DNA of 64,000 nt from Paenibacillus sp. L3-i20 (GCF_022180385.2 NZ_BQME02000002.1:248001-312000); one strand, 5' to 3'. Counted from the first letter of the stretch, positions 8,090 through 17,166 are shown. The notes: generated from the letters alone by a model not told the origin. A program made the numbers and translations.

Positions 8090-10312
8090 ATGAGAGAACT
8101 CGGAAAGCATATTAGAAAATGGCTGTGCATCAAACCATTATCTGTGGGATGGAAGGGAGCAGTTATCGCTGTTGCTTCGATGGTATTCGTTGTTGTTATT
8201 GTACAATCCTACTACATGTTTGCAGACCGTGGGTTATTAGATACTGCTATTGGGGCTATTGTAGCGTTAGTGGCTGTCGCACTCATTGGAGCGGTTATTG
8301 CTGGGTTTGTACATATACTCAAAAAAATGCCAACTCGATACATTTGGTTATTTTTCAGCTCTTTTATTTTGTTGTTTATTAGTTTTCTGTCTTCGTTGTT
8401 TGGCACACCAATAATTGTCATTTTAATGATTTTTATTTGCTCTCTATGGGGCGCTCTAGTTTATAGGCTATTAACAGGCAGCATCAGACATTATAAGAGC
8501 ATGAAAAGGCTAATAGTGATCGGCCTATCTGTTGTAACTACCGTAATTATAGCTTTTGGAGGATATTGGCTTGTGTCGGAGGGAAATGAAATCATTCCTG
8601 GAGCAAATCTAAAAGAACTTAGAACATCAGAACGTTATGCAAATAATAGTATGGATAATCCGACGGAAGAGGGGGGATTATCTGTCAAAAAAATTACTTA
8701 TGGTAATAAAGAAAGCTACCGTAAGGAGTTTAATCAAAGTGATTCACTTTCGACTAAAAGTGTGGATGGATCGCATTTTGTGAAAAAGTGGTCTTCCCTT
8801 CGAACAAAACGTGTTCATTTCGGTCCAGATGAAATGCCCTTAAACGGTTTTGTATTCTATCCTGAGGGAAAAGGACCCTTTCCTCTTGTTGTTATGGCGC
8901 ATGGGAATCATATGATGGATAATTACTCCGATACCGGTTACGATTATTTGGGCGAGTTATTAGCTAGTCGAGGTTATATTTTCGTATCCATTGACGAGAA
9001 CTTTTTGAACGGATCTCCATACGACGATCTGTTCATCTTTAATGCATTGGAAGAGGAAAATCCAGCGAGAGGTTTATTAATACTTGAGCATCTAAAAACG
9101 TGGAGCGAGTGGAACAATACTGCAGATAACCCTTTTTATCGTAAAGTGGATATGGATCAAATTGCGTTAATTGGTCATTCCAGGGGTGGAGAAGCAATTT
9201 CTATTGCAGCAGCTTTTAATAAACTAAATGCACATCCCGATAATGGGAATATCAAATTTGATTATAACTTTAATATTCGATCTTTAATATCTATCGCAGG
9301 CACTGATGCACAATATAAACCAATGGGGAAAGAGTTACCATTAAATGACGTCAATTACTTAGTGCTACATGGTGCGCATGATATGGACGTGACTACGTTC
9401 CAAGGTTCAAAACAATATAATCGATTACATTTCACTGGGCAGGAAGAAGTCATGAAGTCCTCTGTATATATTTATGGGGCAAATCATGGTCAATTCAATA
9501 CAAGTTGGGGTAGAGGAGATACGATTGGCTTAGGAAATAGATTGTTTAACTTGAAGCAATTGATGACACCAGAGGAACAAGAAATGATTGCTAAAGTGTT
9601 CATCTCATCGTTTCTTGATGCAACTTTAAAACAGAAAATAGAGTATCGGGAATTGTTTAAAGACATTGGTTATGCTCAGCAATGGTTGCCAGATACGATG
9701 TATATCAGTAACTATGCTGATTCGAAAACGATGCTTCTTGCCTCTTTCAATGAGGATATTGATTTGCATAGTACTACGATTGTTGGAGGAAAAGCAGAGG
9801 GGGAAAATTTATTGGAATGGAGGGAAGAAAGGATCAAAAAGAAGGGGGGCGAGGACTTATATGGCGCTGTTCGTCTTGGATGGGATCGCAGTAAAAATGC
9901 CAACATAGCTTCCTATTCTATTGTCCTTCCTAATGATGGAATAATACTTAAATCGACTAGTTCATTCGTATTTTCGATGGCAGATATAAATAAACAGAGA
10001 AGTGGTACGTATAACGATCGTTTGATCGATTTGTCTATAAAAGTAGAAGATCGTAATGGGAATGCAGCAAAATTGCCGTTAAGCTACTTTTCAAAGCTAG
10101 TTCCAATGATCGAAGGAAGGTTGCTCAAATGGCCATTAGGTAATTTGGGGAACATAAGTGAACCTGTTTTTCAAAACTACGGATTTAAACTAAGTGACTT
10201 TCAAAAGGTGAATAAGCAATTGGACCCACTGCAAATTGTGAAATTTAGTTTTGTCATGGATCAAACTAAAGAAGGAGTTATTTTGATCAACGATATTGGC
10301 ATTAGTAATTAA
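8090..10312 (+). CDS. Membrane-anchored alpha/beta hydrolase
   Basis: A 740-residue protein. Residues about 20-165 hold five hydrophobic helices; the rest is a predicted extracytoplasmic alpha/beta hydrolase of the dienelactone-hydrolase/chlorophyllase-like type. The nucleophile elbow is GHSRGG (Ser at about 364), the oxyanion segment MAHGNH at about 270, a likely acid in VLHGAHDMD (about 430) and the histidine in GANHGQF (about 466). The last 200 residues have no motif I recognise and may be a beta-rich domain. Substrate unknown; an ester- or lipid-like substrate at the membrane is plausible inference. Start ATG follows GGGGGGA. It sits between the two copies of the RND promoter repeat and has its own terminator. 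Confidence 0.8.
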   Translation: MRELGKHIRKWLCIKPLSVGWKGAVIAVASMVFVVVIVQSYYMFADRGLLDTAIGAIVALVAVALIGAVIAGFVHILKKMPTRYIWLFFSSFILLFISFLSSLFGTPIIVILMIFICSLWGALVYRLLTGSIRHYKSMKRLIVIGLSVVTTVIIAFGGYWLVSEGNEIIPGANLKELRTSERYANNSMDNPTEEGGLSVKKITYGNKESYRKEFNQSDSLSTKSVDGSHFVKKWSSLRTKRVHFGPDEMPLNGFVFYPEGKGPFPLVVMAHGNHMMDNYSDTGYDYLGELLASRGYIFVSIDENFLNGSPYDDLFIFNALEEENPARGLLILEHLKTWSEWNNTADNPFYRKVDMDQIALIGHSRGGEAISIAAAFNKLNAHPDNGNIKFDYNFNIRSLISIAGTDAQYKPMGKELPLNDVNYLVLHGAHDMDVTTFQGSKQYNRLHFTGQEEVMKSSVYIYGANHGQFNTSWGRGDTIGLGNRLFNLKQLMTPEEQEMIAKVFISSFLDATLKQKIEYRELFKDIGYAQQWLPDTMYISNYADSKTMLLASFNEDIDLHSTTIVGGKAEGENLLEWREERIKKKGGEDLYGAVRLGWDRSKNANIASYSIVLPNDGIILKSTSSFVFSMADINKQRSGTYNDRLIDLSIKVEDRNGNAAKLPLSYFSKLVPMIEGRLLKWPLGNLGNISEPVFQNYGFKLSDFQKVNKQLDPLQIVKFSFVMDQTKEGVILINDIGISN

Positions 10313-10338
10313 GTTAATGTTGGCAAAAAGAGCGAAGC

Positions 10339-10375
10339 AAGCTGGCACCGGTATTTATTCGGTACCAGCTTTTTT
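10339..10375 (+). terminator. Intrinsic terminator after the hydrolase gene
   Basis: 12-bp arms AAGCTGGCACCG and CGGTACCAGCTT (one C-A mismatch) followed by five T residues. Confidence 0.9.
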
Positions 10376-10394
10376 ATCGTTTAAGGAATATGTT

Positions 10395-10491
10395 AACTAG
10401 ACCTTAGTCGTAGTTATTAATCCGACTAATTTAGTAGCTGAAACACCGTCTGTGGACGTTTTTTCAATACTTTTCCAGACATTATGATTAG
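10395..10491 (+). repeat. 97-bp direct repeat, copy 2 (RND promoter region)
   Basis: Second copy of the 7851-7947 sequence, immediately upstream of the RND gene. It carries the perfect dyad TTAGTCG-N12-CGACTAA, a GTC-TGTG-GAC hairpin before a T run, and a promoter-like pair TTTTCA (10461-10466), 16 bases, TATGAT (10483-10488). The dyads lie upstream of the -35 and could bind a regulator; equally the hairpin plus T run could act as a terminator. Confidence 0.85.
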
Positions 10492-10541
10492 GAAGTCAAA
10501 AACAGATTTCCTATTTGGGAGAAGGAGTAGGTACTTTTAGT

Positions 10542-13500
10542 ATGAGTAAATTAACGGAATGGTCGTTCAGGAACAAAGCAGCAATTTGGCTGTTAGTAGT
10601 CATGGCATTAGTAATGGGGTTAATGAGTTACTTCAGGTTACCAATGGAGTTTCTGCCTGAGGCAGATAATCCGCAAGTTGTAATTACAGCTATTGGACAA
10701 GGCAGCAACGCCAGTTCAATGGAGGAGAAAGTTACAAATCCGTTAGAGCAATCAGTTATGTTTGTAAAAGGTAAAACGTCGATGTCTTCAACTTCGGGCG
10801 ATGGATATACACAAATTTTCCTTAACTTCGATTCCAAAGCAAATATGAAGGAAGCAAAAGCCGAAGTAGAGCGCGCTGTTACGGCTGTTCAATTACCGCC
10901 TAATGTTATAAAACCATTTGTGTTGCAGCTAAATACGTCGATGATCCCGATTAGTTGGGTGACAATTTCGTTCGATGAAAGTATAAGTGATCAAGAACGA
11001 GAGAAAAAATTAGTAGAGGTAAAAAATGAGCTGCAGAAGGTAGAAGGTTCGGGAGGAATATCGGTTTCCGGACAATCACATGCGGTTGTAAAGATTACGC
11101 CAGATAGTGAAAAGTTATCTCAGACTGGAATACCGATTCAATCATTAATGACTGTTCTACAGGGCAGAGGGGTTTCCACATCGCTTGGTGAACGAATTGT
11201 AGATGGCCAATCCGCCAATCTAACAATTACGGATGAAATTACGGATATAGACACGCTGAAGTCACTTCCTATCGCACCCGGTAAAGTTCTTAGCGACGTT
11301 GCTAGTGTAGAGCTTAGTAACGAAAGTGAAAATGTGAGCCGCAAAAACGGTAAAGAAGTTGTTGTGTTTATCGTTTCAAAAGCAGCTAATGCTAACTCAG
11401 TTTCGGTAAGTGAAGGTATTGAAGAAACAGTAACTAGATTGGATAAAGATATGGCTGGCATTGAGGCTAGTGTAATGCTTAGCAGCTCAGACACTGTCGT
11501 GCATGCGGTAGATAGTATGCTGAGAGAAGTTCTTCTTGGAGCATTATTTGCTACTATCATCATTTTATTGTTCATGCGCAATGTTAAGGCAACTATTGTC
11601 ACAATCGTGTCGATTCCTTTATCACTTGCAATAACATTATATTTGCTGCAACTTTCTGGTGTTTCTCTTAACATTATCACACTTGGCGGTGTGGCGGTTG
11701 CAGTAGGTCGATTAGTAGATGACAGTATCGTAGTTATCGAAAATATTTATAGAAGGCTGCAGAATGAGCCCTTCTCAGTTAGCCTTATTATTAGTGCAAC
11801 TAAAGAAGTTGCATCCGCAATAACATCTTCAACAATTGTAACGGTTGCCGTCTTTTTGCCGATGGGATTGCTAAAAGGTTCATTGCAAGCATTCCTGCTG
11901 CCATTCGCACTTACAGTAACATATTCTTTGCTAGCATCATTGCTTGTTGCGTTAACAGTAGTACCACTTCTAAGTGCATTATTACTGCGGGGGACAAAAG
12001 AGAAGGAGAACAGCGGCTCGCCGAAGTTTGCTGCATTCCTCAGATGGAACTTAAGCCGCAAATGGTTGCCTATTTTTATCGCGATCGTTTTATTAGTTGG
12101 ATCGGTTGGCGCATATGTTACTATGCCGAAGGGAGCTATTGATTCCTCTAGCGCTGAATATTTAAATGTGACATTGCAATATCCGAGCGACACACCAACT
12201 GATCAAGTTTTAGTAGGTGGAATGAAACTAGAGGGTTTAATTATGAAAGATGAGTCGGTTGAGTGGATTACGATGGATTCTGGCAATAGCTCGGATGGTG
12301 AGCAATTTGGCAACGTTACGTCTCCAACATTAGTTAGCTATCTTGTCGAACTTAAAGCTGATGTAGATGCAGAGCTGTTTTTAGAACGTCTAACGGCTAA
12401 ACAGGCTGATTTCCCTGAAGCAGAACTTCAAGCAAATACAACGGATTTGATTATGGGTAGTGGGCCTCCATCCGTTTTCATAGACGTAACGGGTGATGAC
12501 CCCAATTTACTTGCTGAGACAGCAAAGAAATTAACAGAAGCTATTGTACCTGTTAAAGGGGTTCTTAAGGTAGAGAGCAATCAAGAAGCGGTTAAGCCGG
12601 TTTATACATACGAGATTAACCCAGAGGTTGCAAAAGGCGAAGAGGTAGCGATGCAATTGCAAAGCGTACTTCATCCTATGCCAATCGGTACCTTGTCATT
12701 AAAAGAAGGTGAAACACCGGTTATTCTACAACCTATTACCAATCCACAATCTGCAGCAGATTTGGATAAACTTGTTATTATGACTGCTACAGGGGCAGTA
12801 CCGATATCAGAAGTTGCTGAACTAGTTCGTACAGAACAACCAAGTGTGTTCTATCATTTGGATGGTAAGCCTTACGTTCGTGTAACAGCGAGCGCCGATC
12901 CGAAGCAGCTTTCTATCGTTGGTGAAGATATCACTAAAGTTACGAAGGAGCTTGAGCTACCAGCAGGTGTAGAAATATCCGTAGGTGGTGCTTCAGCGGA
13001 TCAAATGAGCGATTTTGCTGATATTGGTGCAACGGCACTAATCTCTATTGGAATTGTTTATCTCATCATGGTTTTGACCTTTAAGACGCTTCGAGCTCCG
13101 CTAGCTATTATGATTTCATTGCCATTAGCAGCAATAGGGGCCGTGACAGCACTTTTAATTTCGGGCATTACTCCAGACTTTACTGCGATGTTTGGCGCAC
13201 TGATGCTCATTGGAATTGTTGTAACTAACGCTATCGTACTTATAGATCGAGTGAAGCATAATGAACAATCGATGCCGATACGTGAGGCACTAATTGAAGC
13301 AGCTACGACTAGAATGAGGCCAATTATTATGACGGCACTAGCGACAATTTGTGCGATGCTACCACTCGTATTTGGAAGTCACGAATCGGGAAGCATTGTA
13401 TCTCAAAGTTTGGCGATAGTCGTTATTGGTGGACTTGCTGCGGCTACTGTGCTTACGCTCATCATCGTACCATGCGTGTATGAGCTACTATTTTTCCGCA

Positions 13501-13571
13501 AGTCGGCAAAGCAAAGAAAAATAATAGAGCGTGATGGCGCTGCGGAAGCAGCCGCTGCATCGTCGAAGTAA
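10542..13571 (+). CDS. RND efflux transporter, SwrC/AcrB family
   Basis: A 1009-residue resistance-nodulation-division permease, normal length for the family, using proton influx to export hydrophobic compounds. It opens with the N-terminal helix of the family (RNKAAIWLLVVMALV), has two halves each with a large extracytoplasmic loop, and keeps the proton-relay acidic pair in VGRLVDDSIVVIEN (about residue 390). SwrC of Bacillus is the closest type I know (surfactin and bile-salt resistance). The start ATG 10542 is 14 bases from AAGGAG, rather far; a frame back to 10515 would place the ribosome binding site inside the gene. No membrane-fusion or outer-membrane partner gene is adjacent. A partial paralogue lies 1.2 kb downstream. 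Confidence 0.92.
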   Translation: MSKLTEWSFRNKAAIWLLVVMALVMGLMSYFRLPMEFLPEADNPQVVITAIGQGSNASSMEEKVTNPLEQSVMFVKGKTSMSSTSGDGYTQIFLNFDSKANMKEAKAEVERAVTAVQLPPNVIKPFVLQLNTSMIPISWVTISFDESISDQEREKKLVEVKNELQKVEGSGGISVSGQSHAVVKITPDSEKLSQTGIPIQSLMTVLQGRGVSTSLGERIVDGQSANLTITDEITDIDTLKSLPIAPGKVLSDVASVELSNESENVSRKNGKEVVVFIVSKAANANSVSVSEGIEETVTRLDKDMAGIEASVMLSSSDTVVHAVDSMLREVLLGALFATIIILLFMRNVKATIVTIVSIPLSLAITLYLLQLSGVSLNIITLGGVAVAVGRLVDDSIVVIENIYRRLQNEPFSVSLIISATKEVASAITSSTIVTVAVFLPMGLLKGSLQAFLLPFALTVTYSLLASLLVALTVVPLLSALLLRGTKEKENSGSPKFAAFLRWNLSRKWLPIFIAIVLLVGSVGAYVTMPKGAIDSSSAEYLNVTLQYPSDTPTDQVLVGGMKLEGLIMKDESVEWITMDSGNSSDGEQFGNVTSPTLVSYLVELKADVDAELFLERLTAKQADFPEAELQANTTDLIMGSGPPSVFIDVTGDDPNLLAETAKKLTEAIVPVKGVLKVESNQEAVKPVYTYEINPEVAKGEEVAMQLQSVLHPMPIGTLSLKEGETPVILQPITNPQSAADLDKLVIMTATGAVPISEVAELVRTEQPSVFYHLDGKPYVRVTASADPKQLSIVGEDITKVTKELELPAGVEISVGGASADQMSDFADIGATALISIGIVYLIMVLTFKTLRAPLAIMISLPLAAIGAVTALLISGITPDFTAMFGALMLIGIVVTNAIVLIDRVKHNEQSMPIREALIEAATTRMRPIIMTALATICAMLPLVFGSHESGSIVSQSLAIVVIGGLAAATVLTLIIVPCVYELLFFRKSAKQRKIIERDGAAEAAAASSK

Positions 13572-13599
13572 CAATTAGAATGATTAACGGCGAAATTTG

Positions 13600-13655
13600 G
13601 GCACTTCTTCATGGTTAGAGTAATCTAATTTTGTGGAAGTGCCTTTTCATTTTTG
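13600..13655 (+). terminator. Intrinsic terminator after the RND gene
   Basis: Outer arms GGCACTTC/GAAGTGCC with inner stem TTAGA/TCTAA, followed by TTTTCATTTTT. Confidence 0.85.
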
Positions 13656-14421
13656 ACACTCAGAAAAAGGTGCAGAACTTTTTGGCTAACATTATTTATA
13701 TCAGAACAACGAAGTTCTTCTCCAAAAAAGTACGAGTGCTTTTTCAAGGTCTATTCGGTTTATAGCTGTAGATTAATAGTACATCTTGTGACTTGCGAAT
13801 AATAAAATAGTTTGGAGCTCAGTAATTATTATGGAAATTTTCACAGCTCAGAATCAAATAGTTACATAATGAAAAAGTGCAACCAGTAAGGTATTTTAAG
13901 TGTTATATAACTGTAAGAGTACTTTTAGTGAACGTTCATAAATTAATTAACAGCGGAATAAAAAAATAATTGGTTCTAGAAATCAGTCATATATTGTTAC
14001 TACTTAGGTACCATTAGGTTGGTATATTGTGGGTATGAATTAAAAATAGGTATTTGGGGTACTAGATATAGATTTGATAGATTGTGAACAATCGATAGTA
14101 GTCATATAGTTCTACTAATACACTAACTTAAATCACAACATATTGTGGATCTACGACAAAATAATCAAGATGCTGTACCTAAGTAGTAACCATATATTAG
14201 AAGCATCTCTTCAGAAATGCGGATACGATAGATTCTAACGGCTAAATGAACATACATTACATTAAGTGATCAAGGATTTTTTTGATTTCTCACCATTTAT
14301 AGCGTGAATAATGTGAGTGTGAAATTGATTCAATTAATTAAATTTTTTAAAGGAAATGTAGAAGCCTTTTCCCACCTGCCTCGATAACTGCCGAGAGACT
14401 ATTAATAATGGAGGAGGTAAA
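13656..14421 (+). other. AT-rich intergenic region without recognisable genes
   Basis: About 770 bases, clearly more AT-rich than the flanks, stop codons in all frames, no ribosome binding site followed by a plausible frame. It holds a TGAACGTTCA palindrome near 13930, the 25-bp inverted repeat described separately, and several short dyads. It reads like decayed or non-coding DNA between the active RND gene and its truncated copy. Confidence 0.7.
13987..14199. repeat. 213-bp segment bounded by 25-bp inverted repeats
   Basis: The left arm (13987-14011, ending GTTACTACTTAGGTAC) and the right arm (14175-14199, starting GTACCTAAGTAGTAAC) are reverse complements at 23 of 25 positions. The interior of 163 bases is AT-rich with short internal dyads and no coding sequence. 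Size and ends resemble a small non-autonomous transposable element, but I see no clear target-site duplication and no second copy in the window. Confidence 0.7.
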
Positions 14422-14649
14422 ATGAACTCCGAAAAGAAGTCAATGAAGACACGTTTGATACTTGGAAGTCCTTCTTGGATATTCGCAATTGTAGTTTACA
14501 TTAGTCTTTTCTGGCTTTCTAATCTTTTTGTTGAGCTTGGCTTAAAACCTCAAAATCGTATTTATATTACCGCAGTAGTGACGGTTACTTTCATAATTGG
14601 TTTTCTCACTAGTAATCTTGTTTCTTATCTTCAATCAAAATATAATTGA
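14422..14649 (+). CDS. 75-residue membrane protein, unknown
   Basis: ATG follows a strong GGAGGAGG site by 6 bases. The product has a basic start (MNSEKKSMKTR) and two hydrophobic helices: residues about 19-40 (WIFAIVVYISLFWLSNLF) and 48-68 (YITAVVTVTFIIGFLTSNLV). I recognise no family. It ends about 100 bases before the homology to the RND gene starts, within the region that replaced the 5' part of the truncated RND copy, so it may be a newcomer or a fragment. Nothing else tells its function. Confidence 0.55.
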   Translation: MNSEKKSMKTRLILGSPSWIFAIVVYISLFWLSNLFVELGLKPQNRIYITAVVTVTFIIGFLTSNLVSYLQSKYN

Positions 14650-14751
14650 ACTTATTACTGCACAAACAGATTCTTTTATAGCGAGCCAAAAGTCCTTCAT
14701 GGTATTGGGAGGCCACTTAAAAAGCACGTTATATAATACAGGATACTCATA

Positions 14752-15214
14752 TATGATTTCATTGCCATTAGCAGCAATAGGGGCCGTGACAGCACTTCTT
14801 ATTTCGGGTATTATTCCAGACTTCACTGCAATGTTTGGCGTACTAATGCTCATAGGCATTGTCGTTACTAACGCTATCGTACTTATAGATAGAGTGAAGC
14901 ATAATGAACAATCAATGCCGATACGTGAAGCGCTCATTGAAGCGGCTACAACTAGAATGAGACCGATTATTATGACGGCACTAGCGACAATTTGTGCGAT
15001 GCTGCCACTCGTATTTGGAAGTCACTAATCGGGAAGCATTGTATCTCAAAGTTTGGCGATAGTCGTTATTGGTGGACTTGCCGCTGCTACTGTGCTCACA
15101 CTCATCATTGTACCTTGTGTGTATGAGCTACTATTTTTCCGCAAGTCGGCAAAGCAAAGAAAAATAATAGAGCGTGATGGCGCTGCTGAAGCAGCGGCGA
15201 CATCTTCTCATTAA
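14752..15214 (+). pseudogene. 3' fragment of a second RND transporter gene
   Basis: This stretch aligns without gaps to the last 463 bases of the intact RND gene (13109-13571); I count about 38 differences, so about 92% identity. Most differences fall on silent third positions, which means the copy was under selection for a long time before it broke. The remaining frame carries a nonsense change (GAA to TAA at 15026-15028, in the codon after SerHis of FGSHE) and lacks the first 85% of the gene. It cannot encode a working pump. It marks an old tandem duplication of the pump gene. Confidence 0.9.
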
Positions 15215-15236
15215 ACTAAATTCAAATCATATAAAT

Positions 15237-15275
15237 AAGCTGTCCAACCGTTTGAACGGGAGGGCAGCTTTTCTA
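15237..15275 (+). terminator. Bidirectional terminator
   Basis: AAGCTGTCC and CCGTT pairing with AACGG and GGGCAGCTT, followed by TTTTC; it separates the RND fragment from the convergent YktB-type gene. Confidence 0.85.
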
Positions 15276-15276
15276 A

Positions 15277-15933
15277 TTAACGTGTGTAAGCCATATGATA
15301 TAAAGGGATAAGCTGCTTATACGTTGATACAGTAAAATCGAGCAATGCATCACCGTCTTGCAGCAGCTCGTCATCCATTGCGATATGACGACCAATTAAA
15401 AGCTCTACTTTTTGTACATCACGAAAGCGACCAAGTGACGTTTCCCAATCTTGAGGAGTCATTTCACCTACAGTGGCACAATCCTTTTTCATATGATCAT
15501 ATGATATTACATAATCAGCAGGAACCGTGGACATCACTTGGTCGATATTGTTCAAAAATGTTGATGCGATCCCTTTTTTATTGGGTAATTCATAAATAAG
15601 TGCAAGCCATATAAACAGATGATCGTCGAATAGACCAAGTTGGAAATGAGGATGAGCTTTATAGCCGCGTTTATTGTTACAGAGGGCAAGCCATGTATCT
15701 TTAGGAGGATTAACTTTACGTCTTGCGTGTTTTGCAATATGAAGGAACATCTCATTTCCAGATAAGAGGGATAGCTCAAGTGCAAGCCGCTCGCCAATTG
15801 CTTGAAATTTGGGACGAATATGAGTTTGGATTCCAGCCATTCGTTCTTCTAAGCCTTGAAGCTGGAACACATCGAAATCAGTTGTATGGAAGCCCGGCAA
15901 CACTGAGGCTGCAGAAGTGGTCATTGTAGTCAT
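15277..15933 (-). CDS. DUF1054 (UPF0637, YktB-like) protein
   Basis: A 218-residue protein, normal length for the YktB family of Bacillales, with start ATG 8 bases after AAGGAG. Recognisable parts are the opening GFHTTDFDVFQLQGLEERM, FQAIGERLALELS, the basic HIAKHARRKVNPPKDTW and the strand-rich LFIWLALIYELPNK. The function of the family is unknown despite known structures; it is soluble. The gene stands alone, convergent with the RND fragment. Confidence 0.88.
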   Translation of the reverse strand: MTTMTTSAASVLPGFHTTDFDVFQLQGLEERMAGIQTHIRPKFQAIGERLALELSLLSGNEMFLHIAKHARRKVNPPKDTWLALCNNKRGYKAHPHFQLGLFDDHLFIWLALIYELPNKKGIASTFLNNIDQVMSTVPADYVISYDHMKKDCATVGEMTPQDWETSLGRFRDVQKVELLIGRHIAMDDELLQDGDALLDFTVSTYKQLIPLYHMAYTR

Positions 15934-16072
15934 CGTCGTTGCTCCTTTTAATAGAACGTATAATTACTATTTATTAATAATAATTATAGCATAATTCAGT
16001 AGAGAAAACCGATGTTTACAATATGGAATGTCATGAGAATAATCGTAATTGTTTATGAGGAGGTAGCAATTA

Positions 16073-16270
16073 CTAGATGTAGGTTGCAACTATTCCGAGA
16101 GAACCTGCAATAGAAACCATTATTCCGCCAAATCGAGTGTTGAAGATATAGAGATCGGAGGGTTCAGTTCCATCTGCGGATGTCCATTTCTCAGATATTT
16201 TCCAAAATAGAGACGTTTTAAATATCATGATTAGACCAACAACGACTAATAAAATACTTAAAAATATCAT
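16073..16270 (-). CDS. Small membrane protein, DUF6199-like
   Basis: A 65-residue protein with ATG 11 bases after AAGGAGG. Helix 1 covers residues 2-20 (IFLSILLVVVGLIMIFKTS), then a loop with WKISEKWTSADGTEPSDLY and helix 2 (RFGGIMVSIAGSLGIVATYI). The loop motif W-x-I-S-E-x-W...PSDLYI...RFGG recurs in small proteins of Firmicutes that I think belong to DUF6199; the name is from memory. Function unknown. It is a single gene without clear partners. Confidence 0.65.
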   Translation of the reverse strand: MIFLSILLVVVGLIMIFKTSLFWKISEKWTSADGTEPSDLYIFNTRFGGIMVSIAGSLGIVATYI

Positions 16271-16449
16271 CGTTCAACTTACCTCCTTAGCTACTGTAAT
16301 GTCCAAATAATTTTATCATAATCATTACCAAATTTTCTATTTTTGTTTTAATGTGAAAACGAATCTCATTTCCAGCAGTCTTCATGCTCGTTTTATAAGG
16401 AAACTTATCCTTTTTCTATATTTTATCTAGCCATCTTGTAAAATTAGTC

Positions 16450-16542
16450 AATAATCCAAGTTGCCATTACATAAGATGGAGTATAAGATATTGATAAGAA
16501 CAAATTTTCAGAAGATTTAGTTAAATTGCAACTTGGATTGTT
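16450..16542. repeat. 15-bp inverted repeat upstream of an unknown gene
   Basis: AATAATCCAAGTTGC at 16450-16464 pairs with GCAACTTGGATTGTT at 16528-16542 (14 of 15), leaving a 63-base AT-rich loop; the right arm ends 27 bases before the GTG start of the next gene. It may be a leader structure or the footprint of a small element. Confidence 0.7.
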
Positions 16543-16569
16543 ATGCAAAGGAAAAGAGGAGGGATTGCC

Positions 16570-17166
16570 GTGAACAAAAGCTATGAAGTTGAATATTGCA
16601 ATTTGGAGCTGCGTTTCGAACGTCGGCAAATCCAAAATCTCATCCGTGATCTTATTCAGGAAGGATACTCCTTATATTGGAGCGAGACCGAGGGGCAGTT
16701 TCTGGTATCTATCCGGACGGGGCGCAAGCTTGTAAAGCTGCATTTCCAGCGCATGAAAAACAGATACAAAATTGTAGGCGATTATGTGATCAAAGATGAA
16801 AAGTTATCTGTGCTGCTGGAAAAACTGATTAATGACACACGTGGACATGCGGTCGTGAAGCGGATTAAAGATCGTCAAATCGTCATTGAGAGTATTATGT
16901 TCGGTGAGATTATACGACTTGTGGAGGTGTCGGGCATGGAACATCGTATTATTTATCAGAAGAAGCCATTCGTCACAATTGAGGAAATGATTAAGGCATT
17001 TCAATCGAAGAGGGCCGAAGAAAGGGCTCTAGTTCTAAGATACGAACTCGATTATGAATTGTCTGTTTTATTCGAAGCTTTAGAGGACAAAAATGAGGAA
17101 GCGGTTACTTTATCAAAGGAGCGCTTAGTAGCTCTGCGATCAGAAATGCTTCAATTGGAGCTGTAA
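16570..17166 (+). CDS. Conserved hypothetical protein, 198 residues
   Basis: The start is GTG at 16570, 6 bases after AGAGGAGGG; a longer frame from 16543 would include the ribosome binding site. The product is soluble, charged and mostly helical with a beta-rich first half (YEVEYCNLELRFERRQIQNLI, then FLVSIRTGRKLVKLHFQRMKNRYKIVGDY) and a helical C-terminus (DYELSVLFEALEDKNEEAVTLSKERLVAL). No motif or family comes to mind. It precedes gnd but is cut off from it by a terminator. Confidence 0.75.
   Translation: MNKSYEVEYCNLELRFERRQIQNLIRDLIQEGYSLYWSETEGQFLVSIRTGRKLVKLHFQRMKNRYKIVGDYVIKDEKLSVLLEKLINDTRGHAVVKRIKDRQIVIESIMFGEIIRLVEVSGMEHRIIYQKKPFVTIEEMIKAFQSKRAEERALVLRYELDYELSVLFEALEDKNEEAVTLSKERLVALRSEMLQLEL

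Noticed and set aside
11138..11680. 180-codon minus-strand frame inside the RND gene
   Set aside because: Mirror of the conserved coding strand, rich in Thr/Ser/Leu as expected from antisense reading; no start signals.
13925..13945. TGAACGTTCA palindrome as a LexA or regulator box
   Set aside because: Does not fit the Bacillus LexA consensus and has no gene start nearby.
14597..15028. 143-codon frame joining the end of the small membrane gene to RND sequence
   Set aside because: Chance fusion: its first part is an out-of-frame reading of the preceding small gene and its end is the nonsense codon of the RND fragment. Described as a pseudogene instead.
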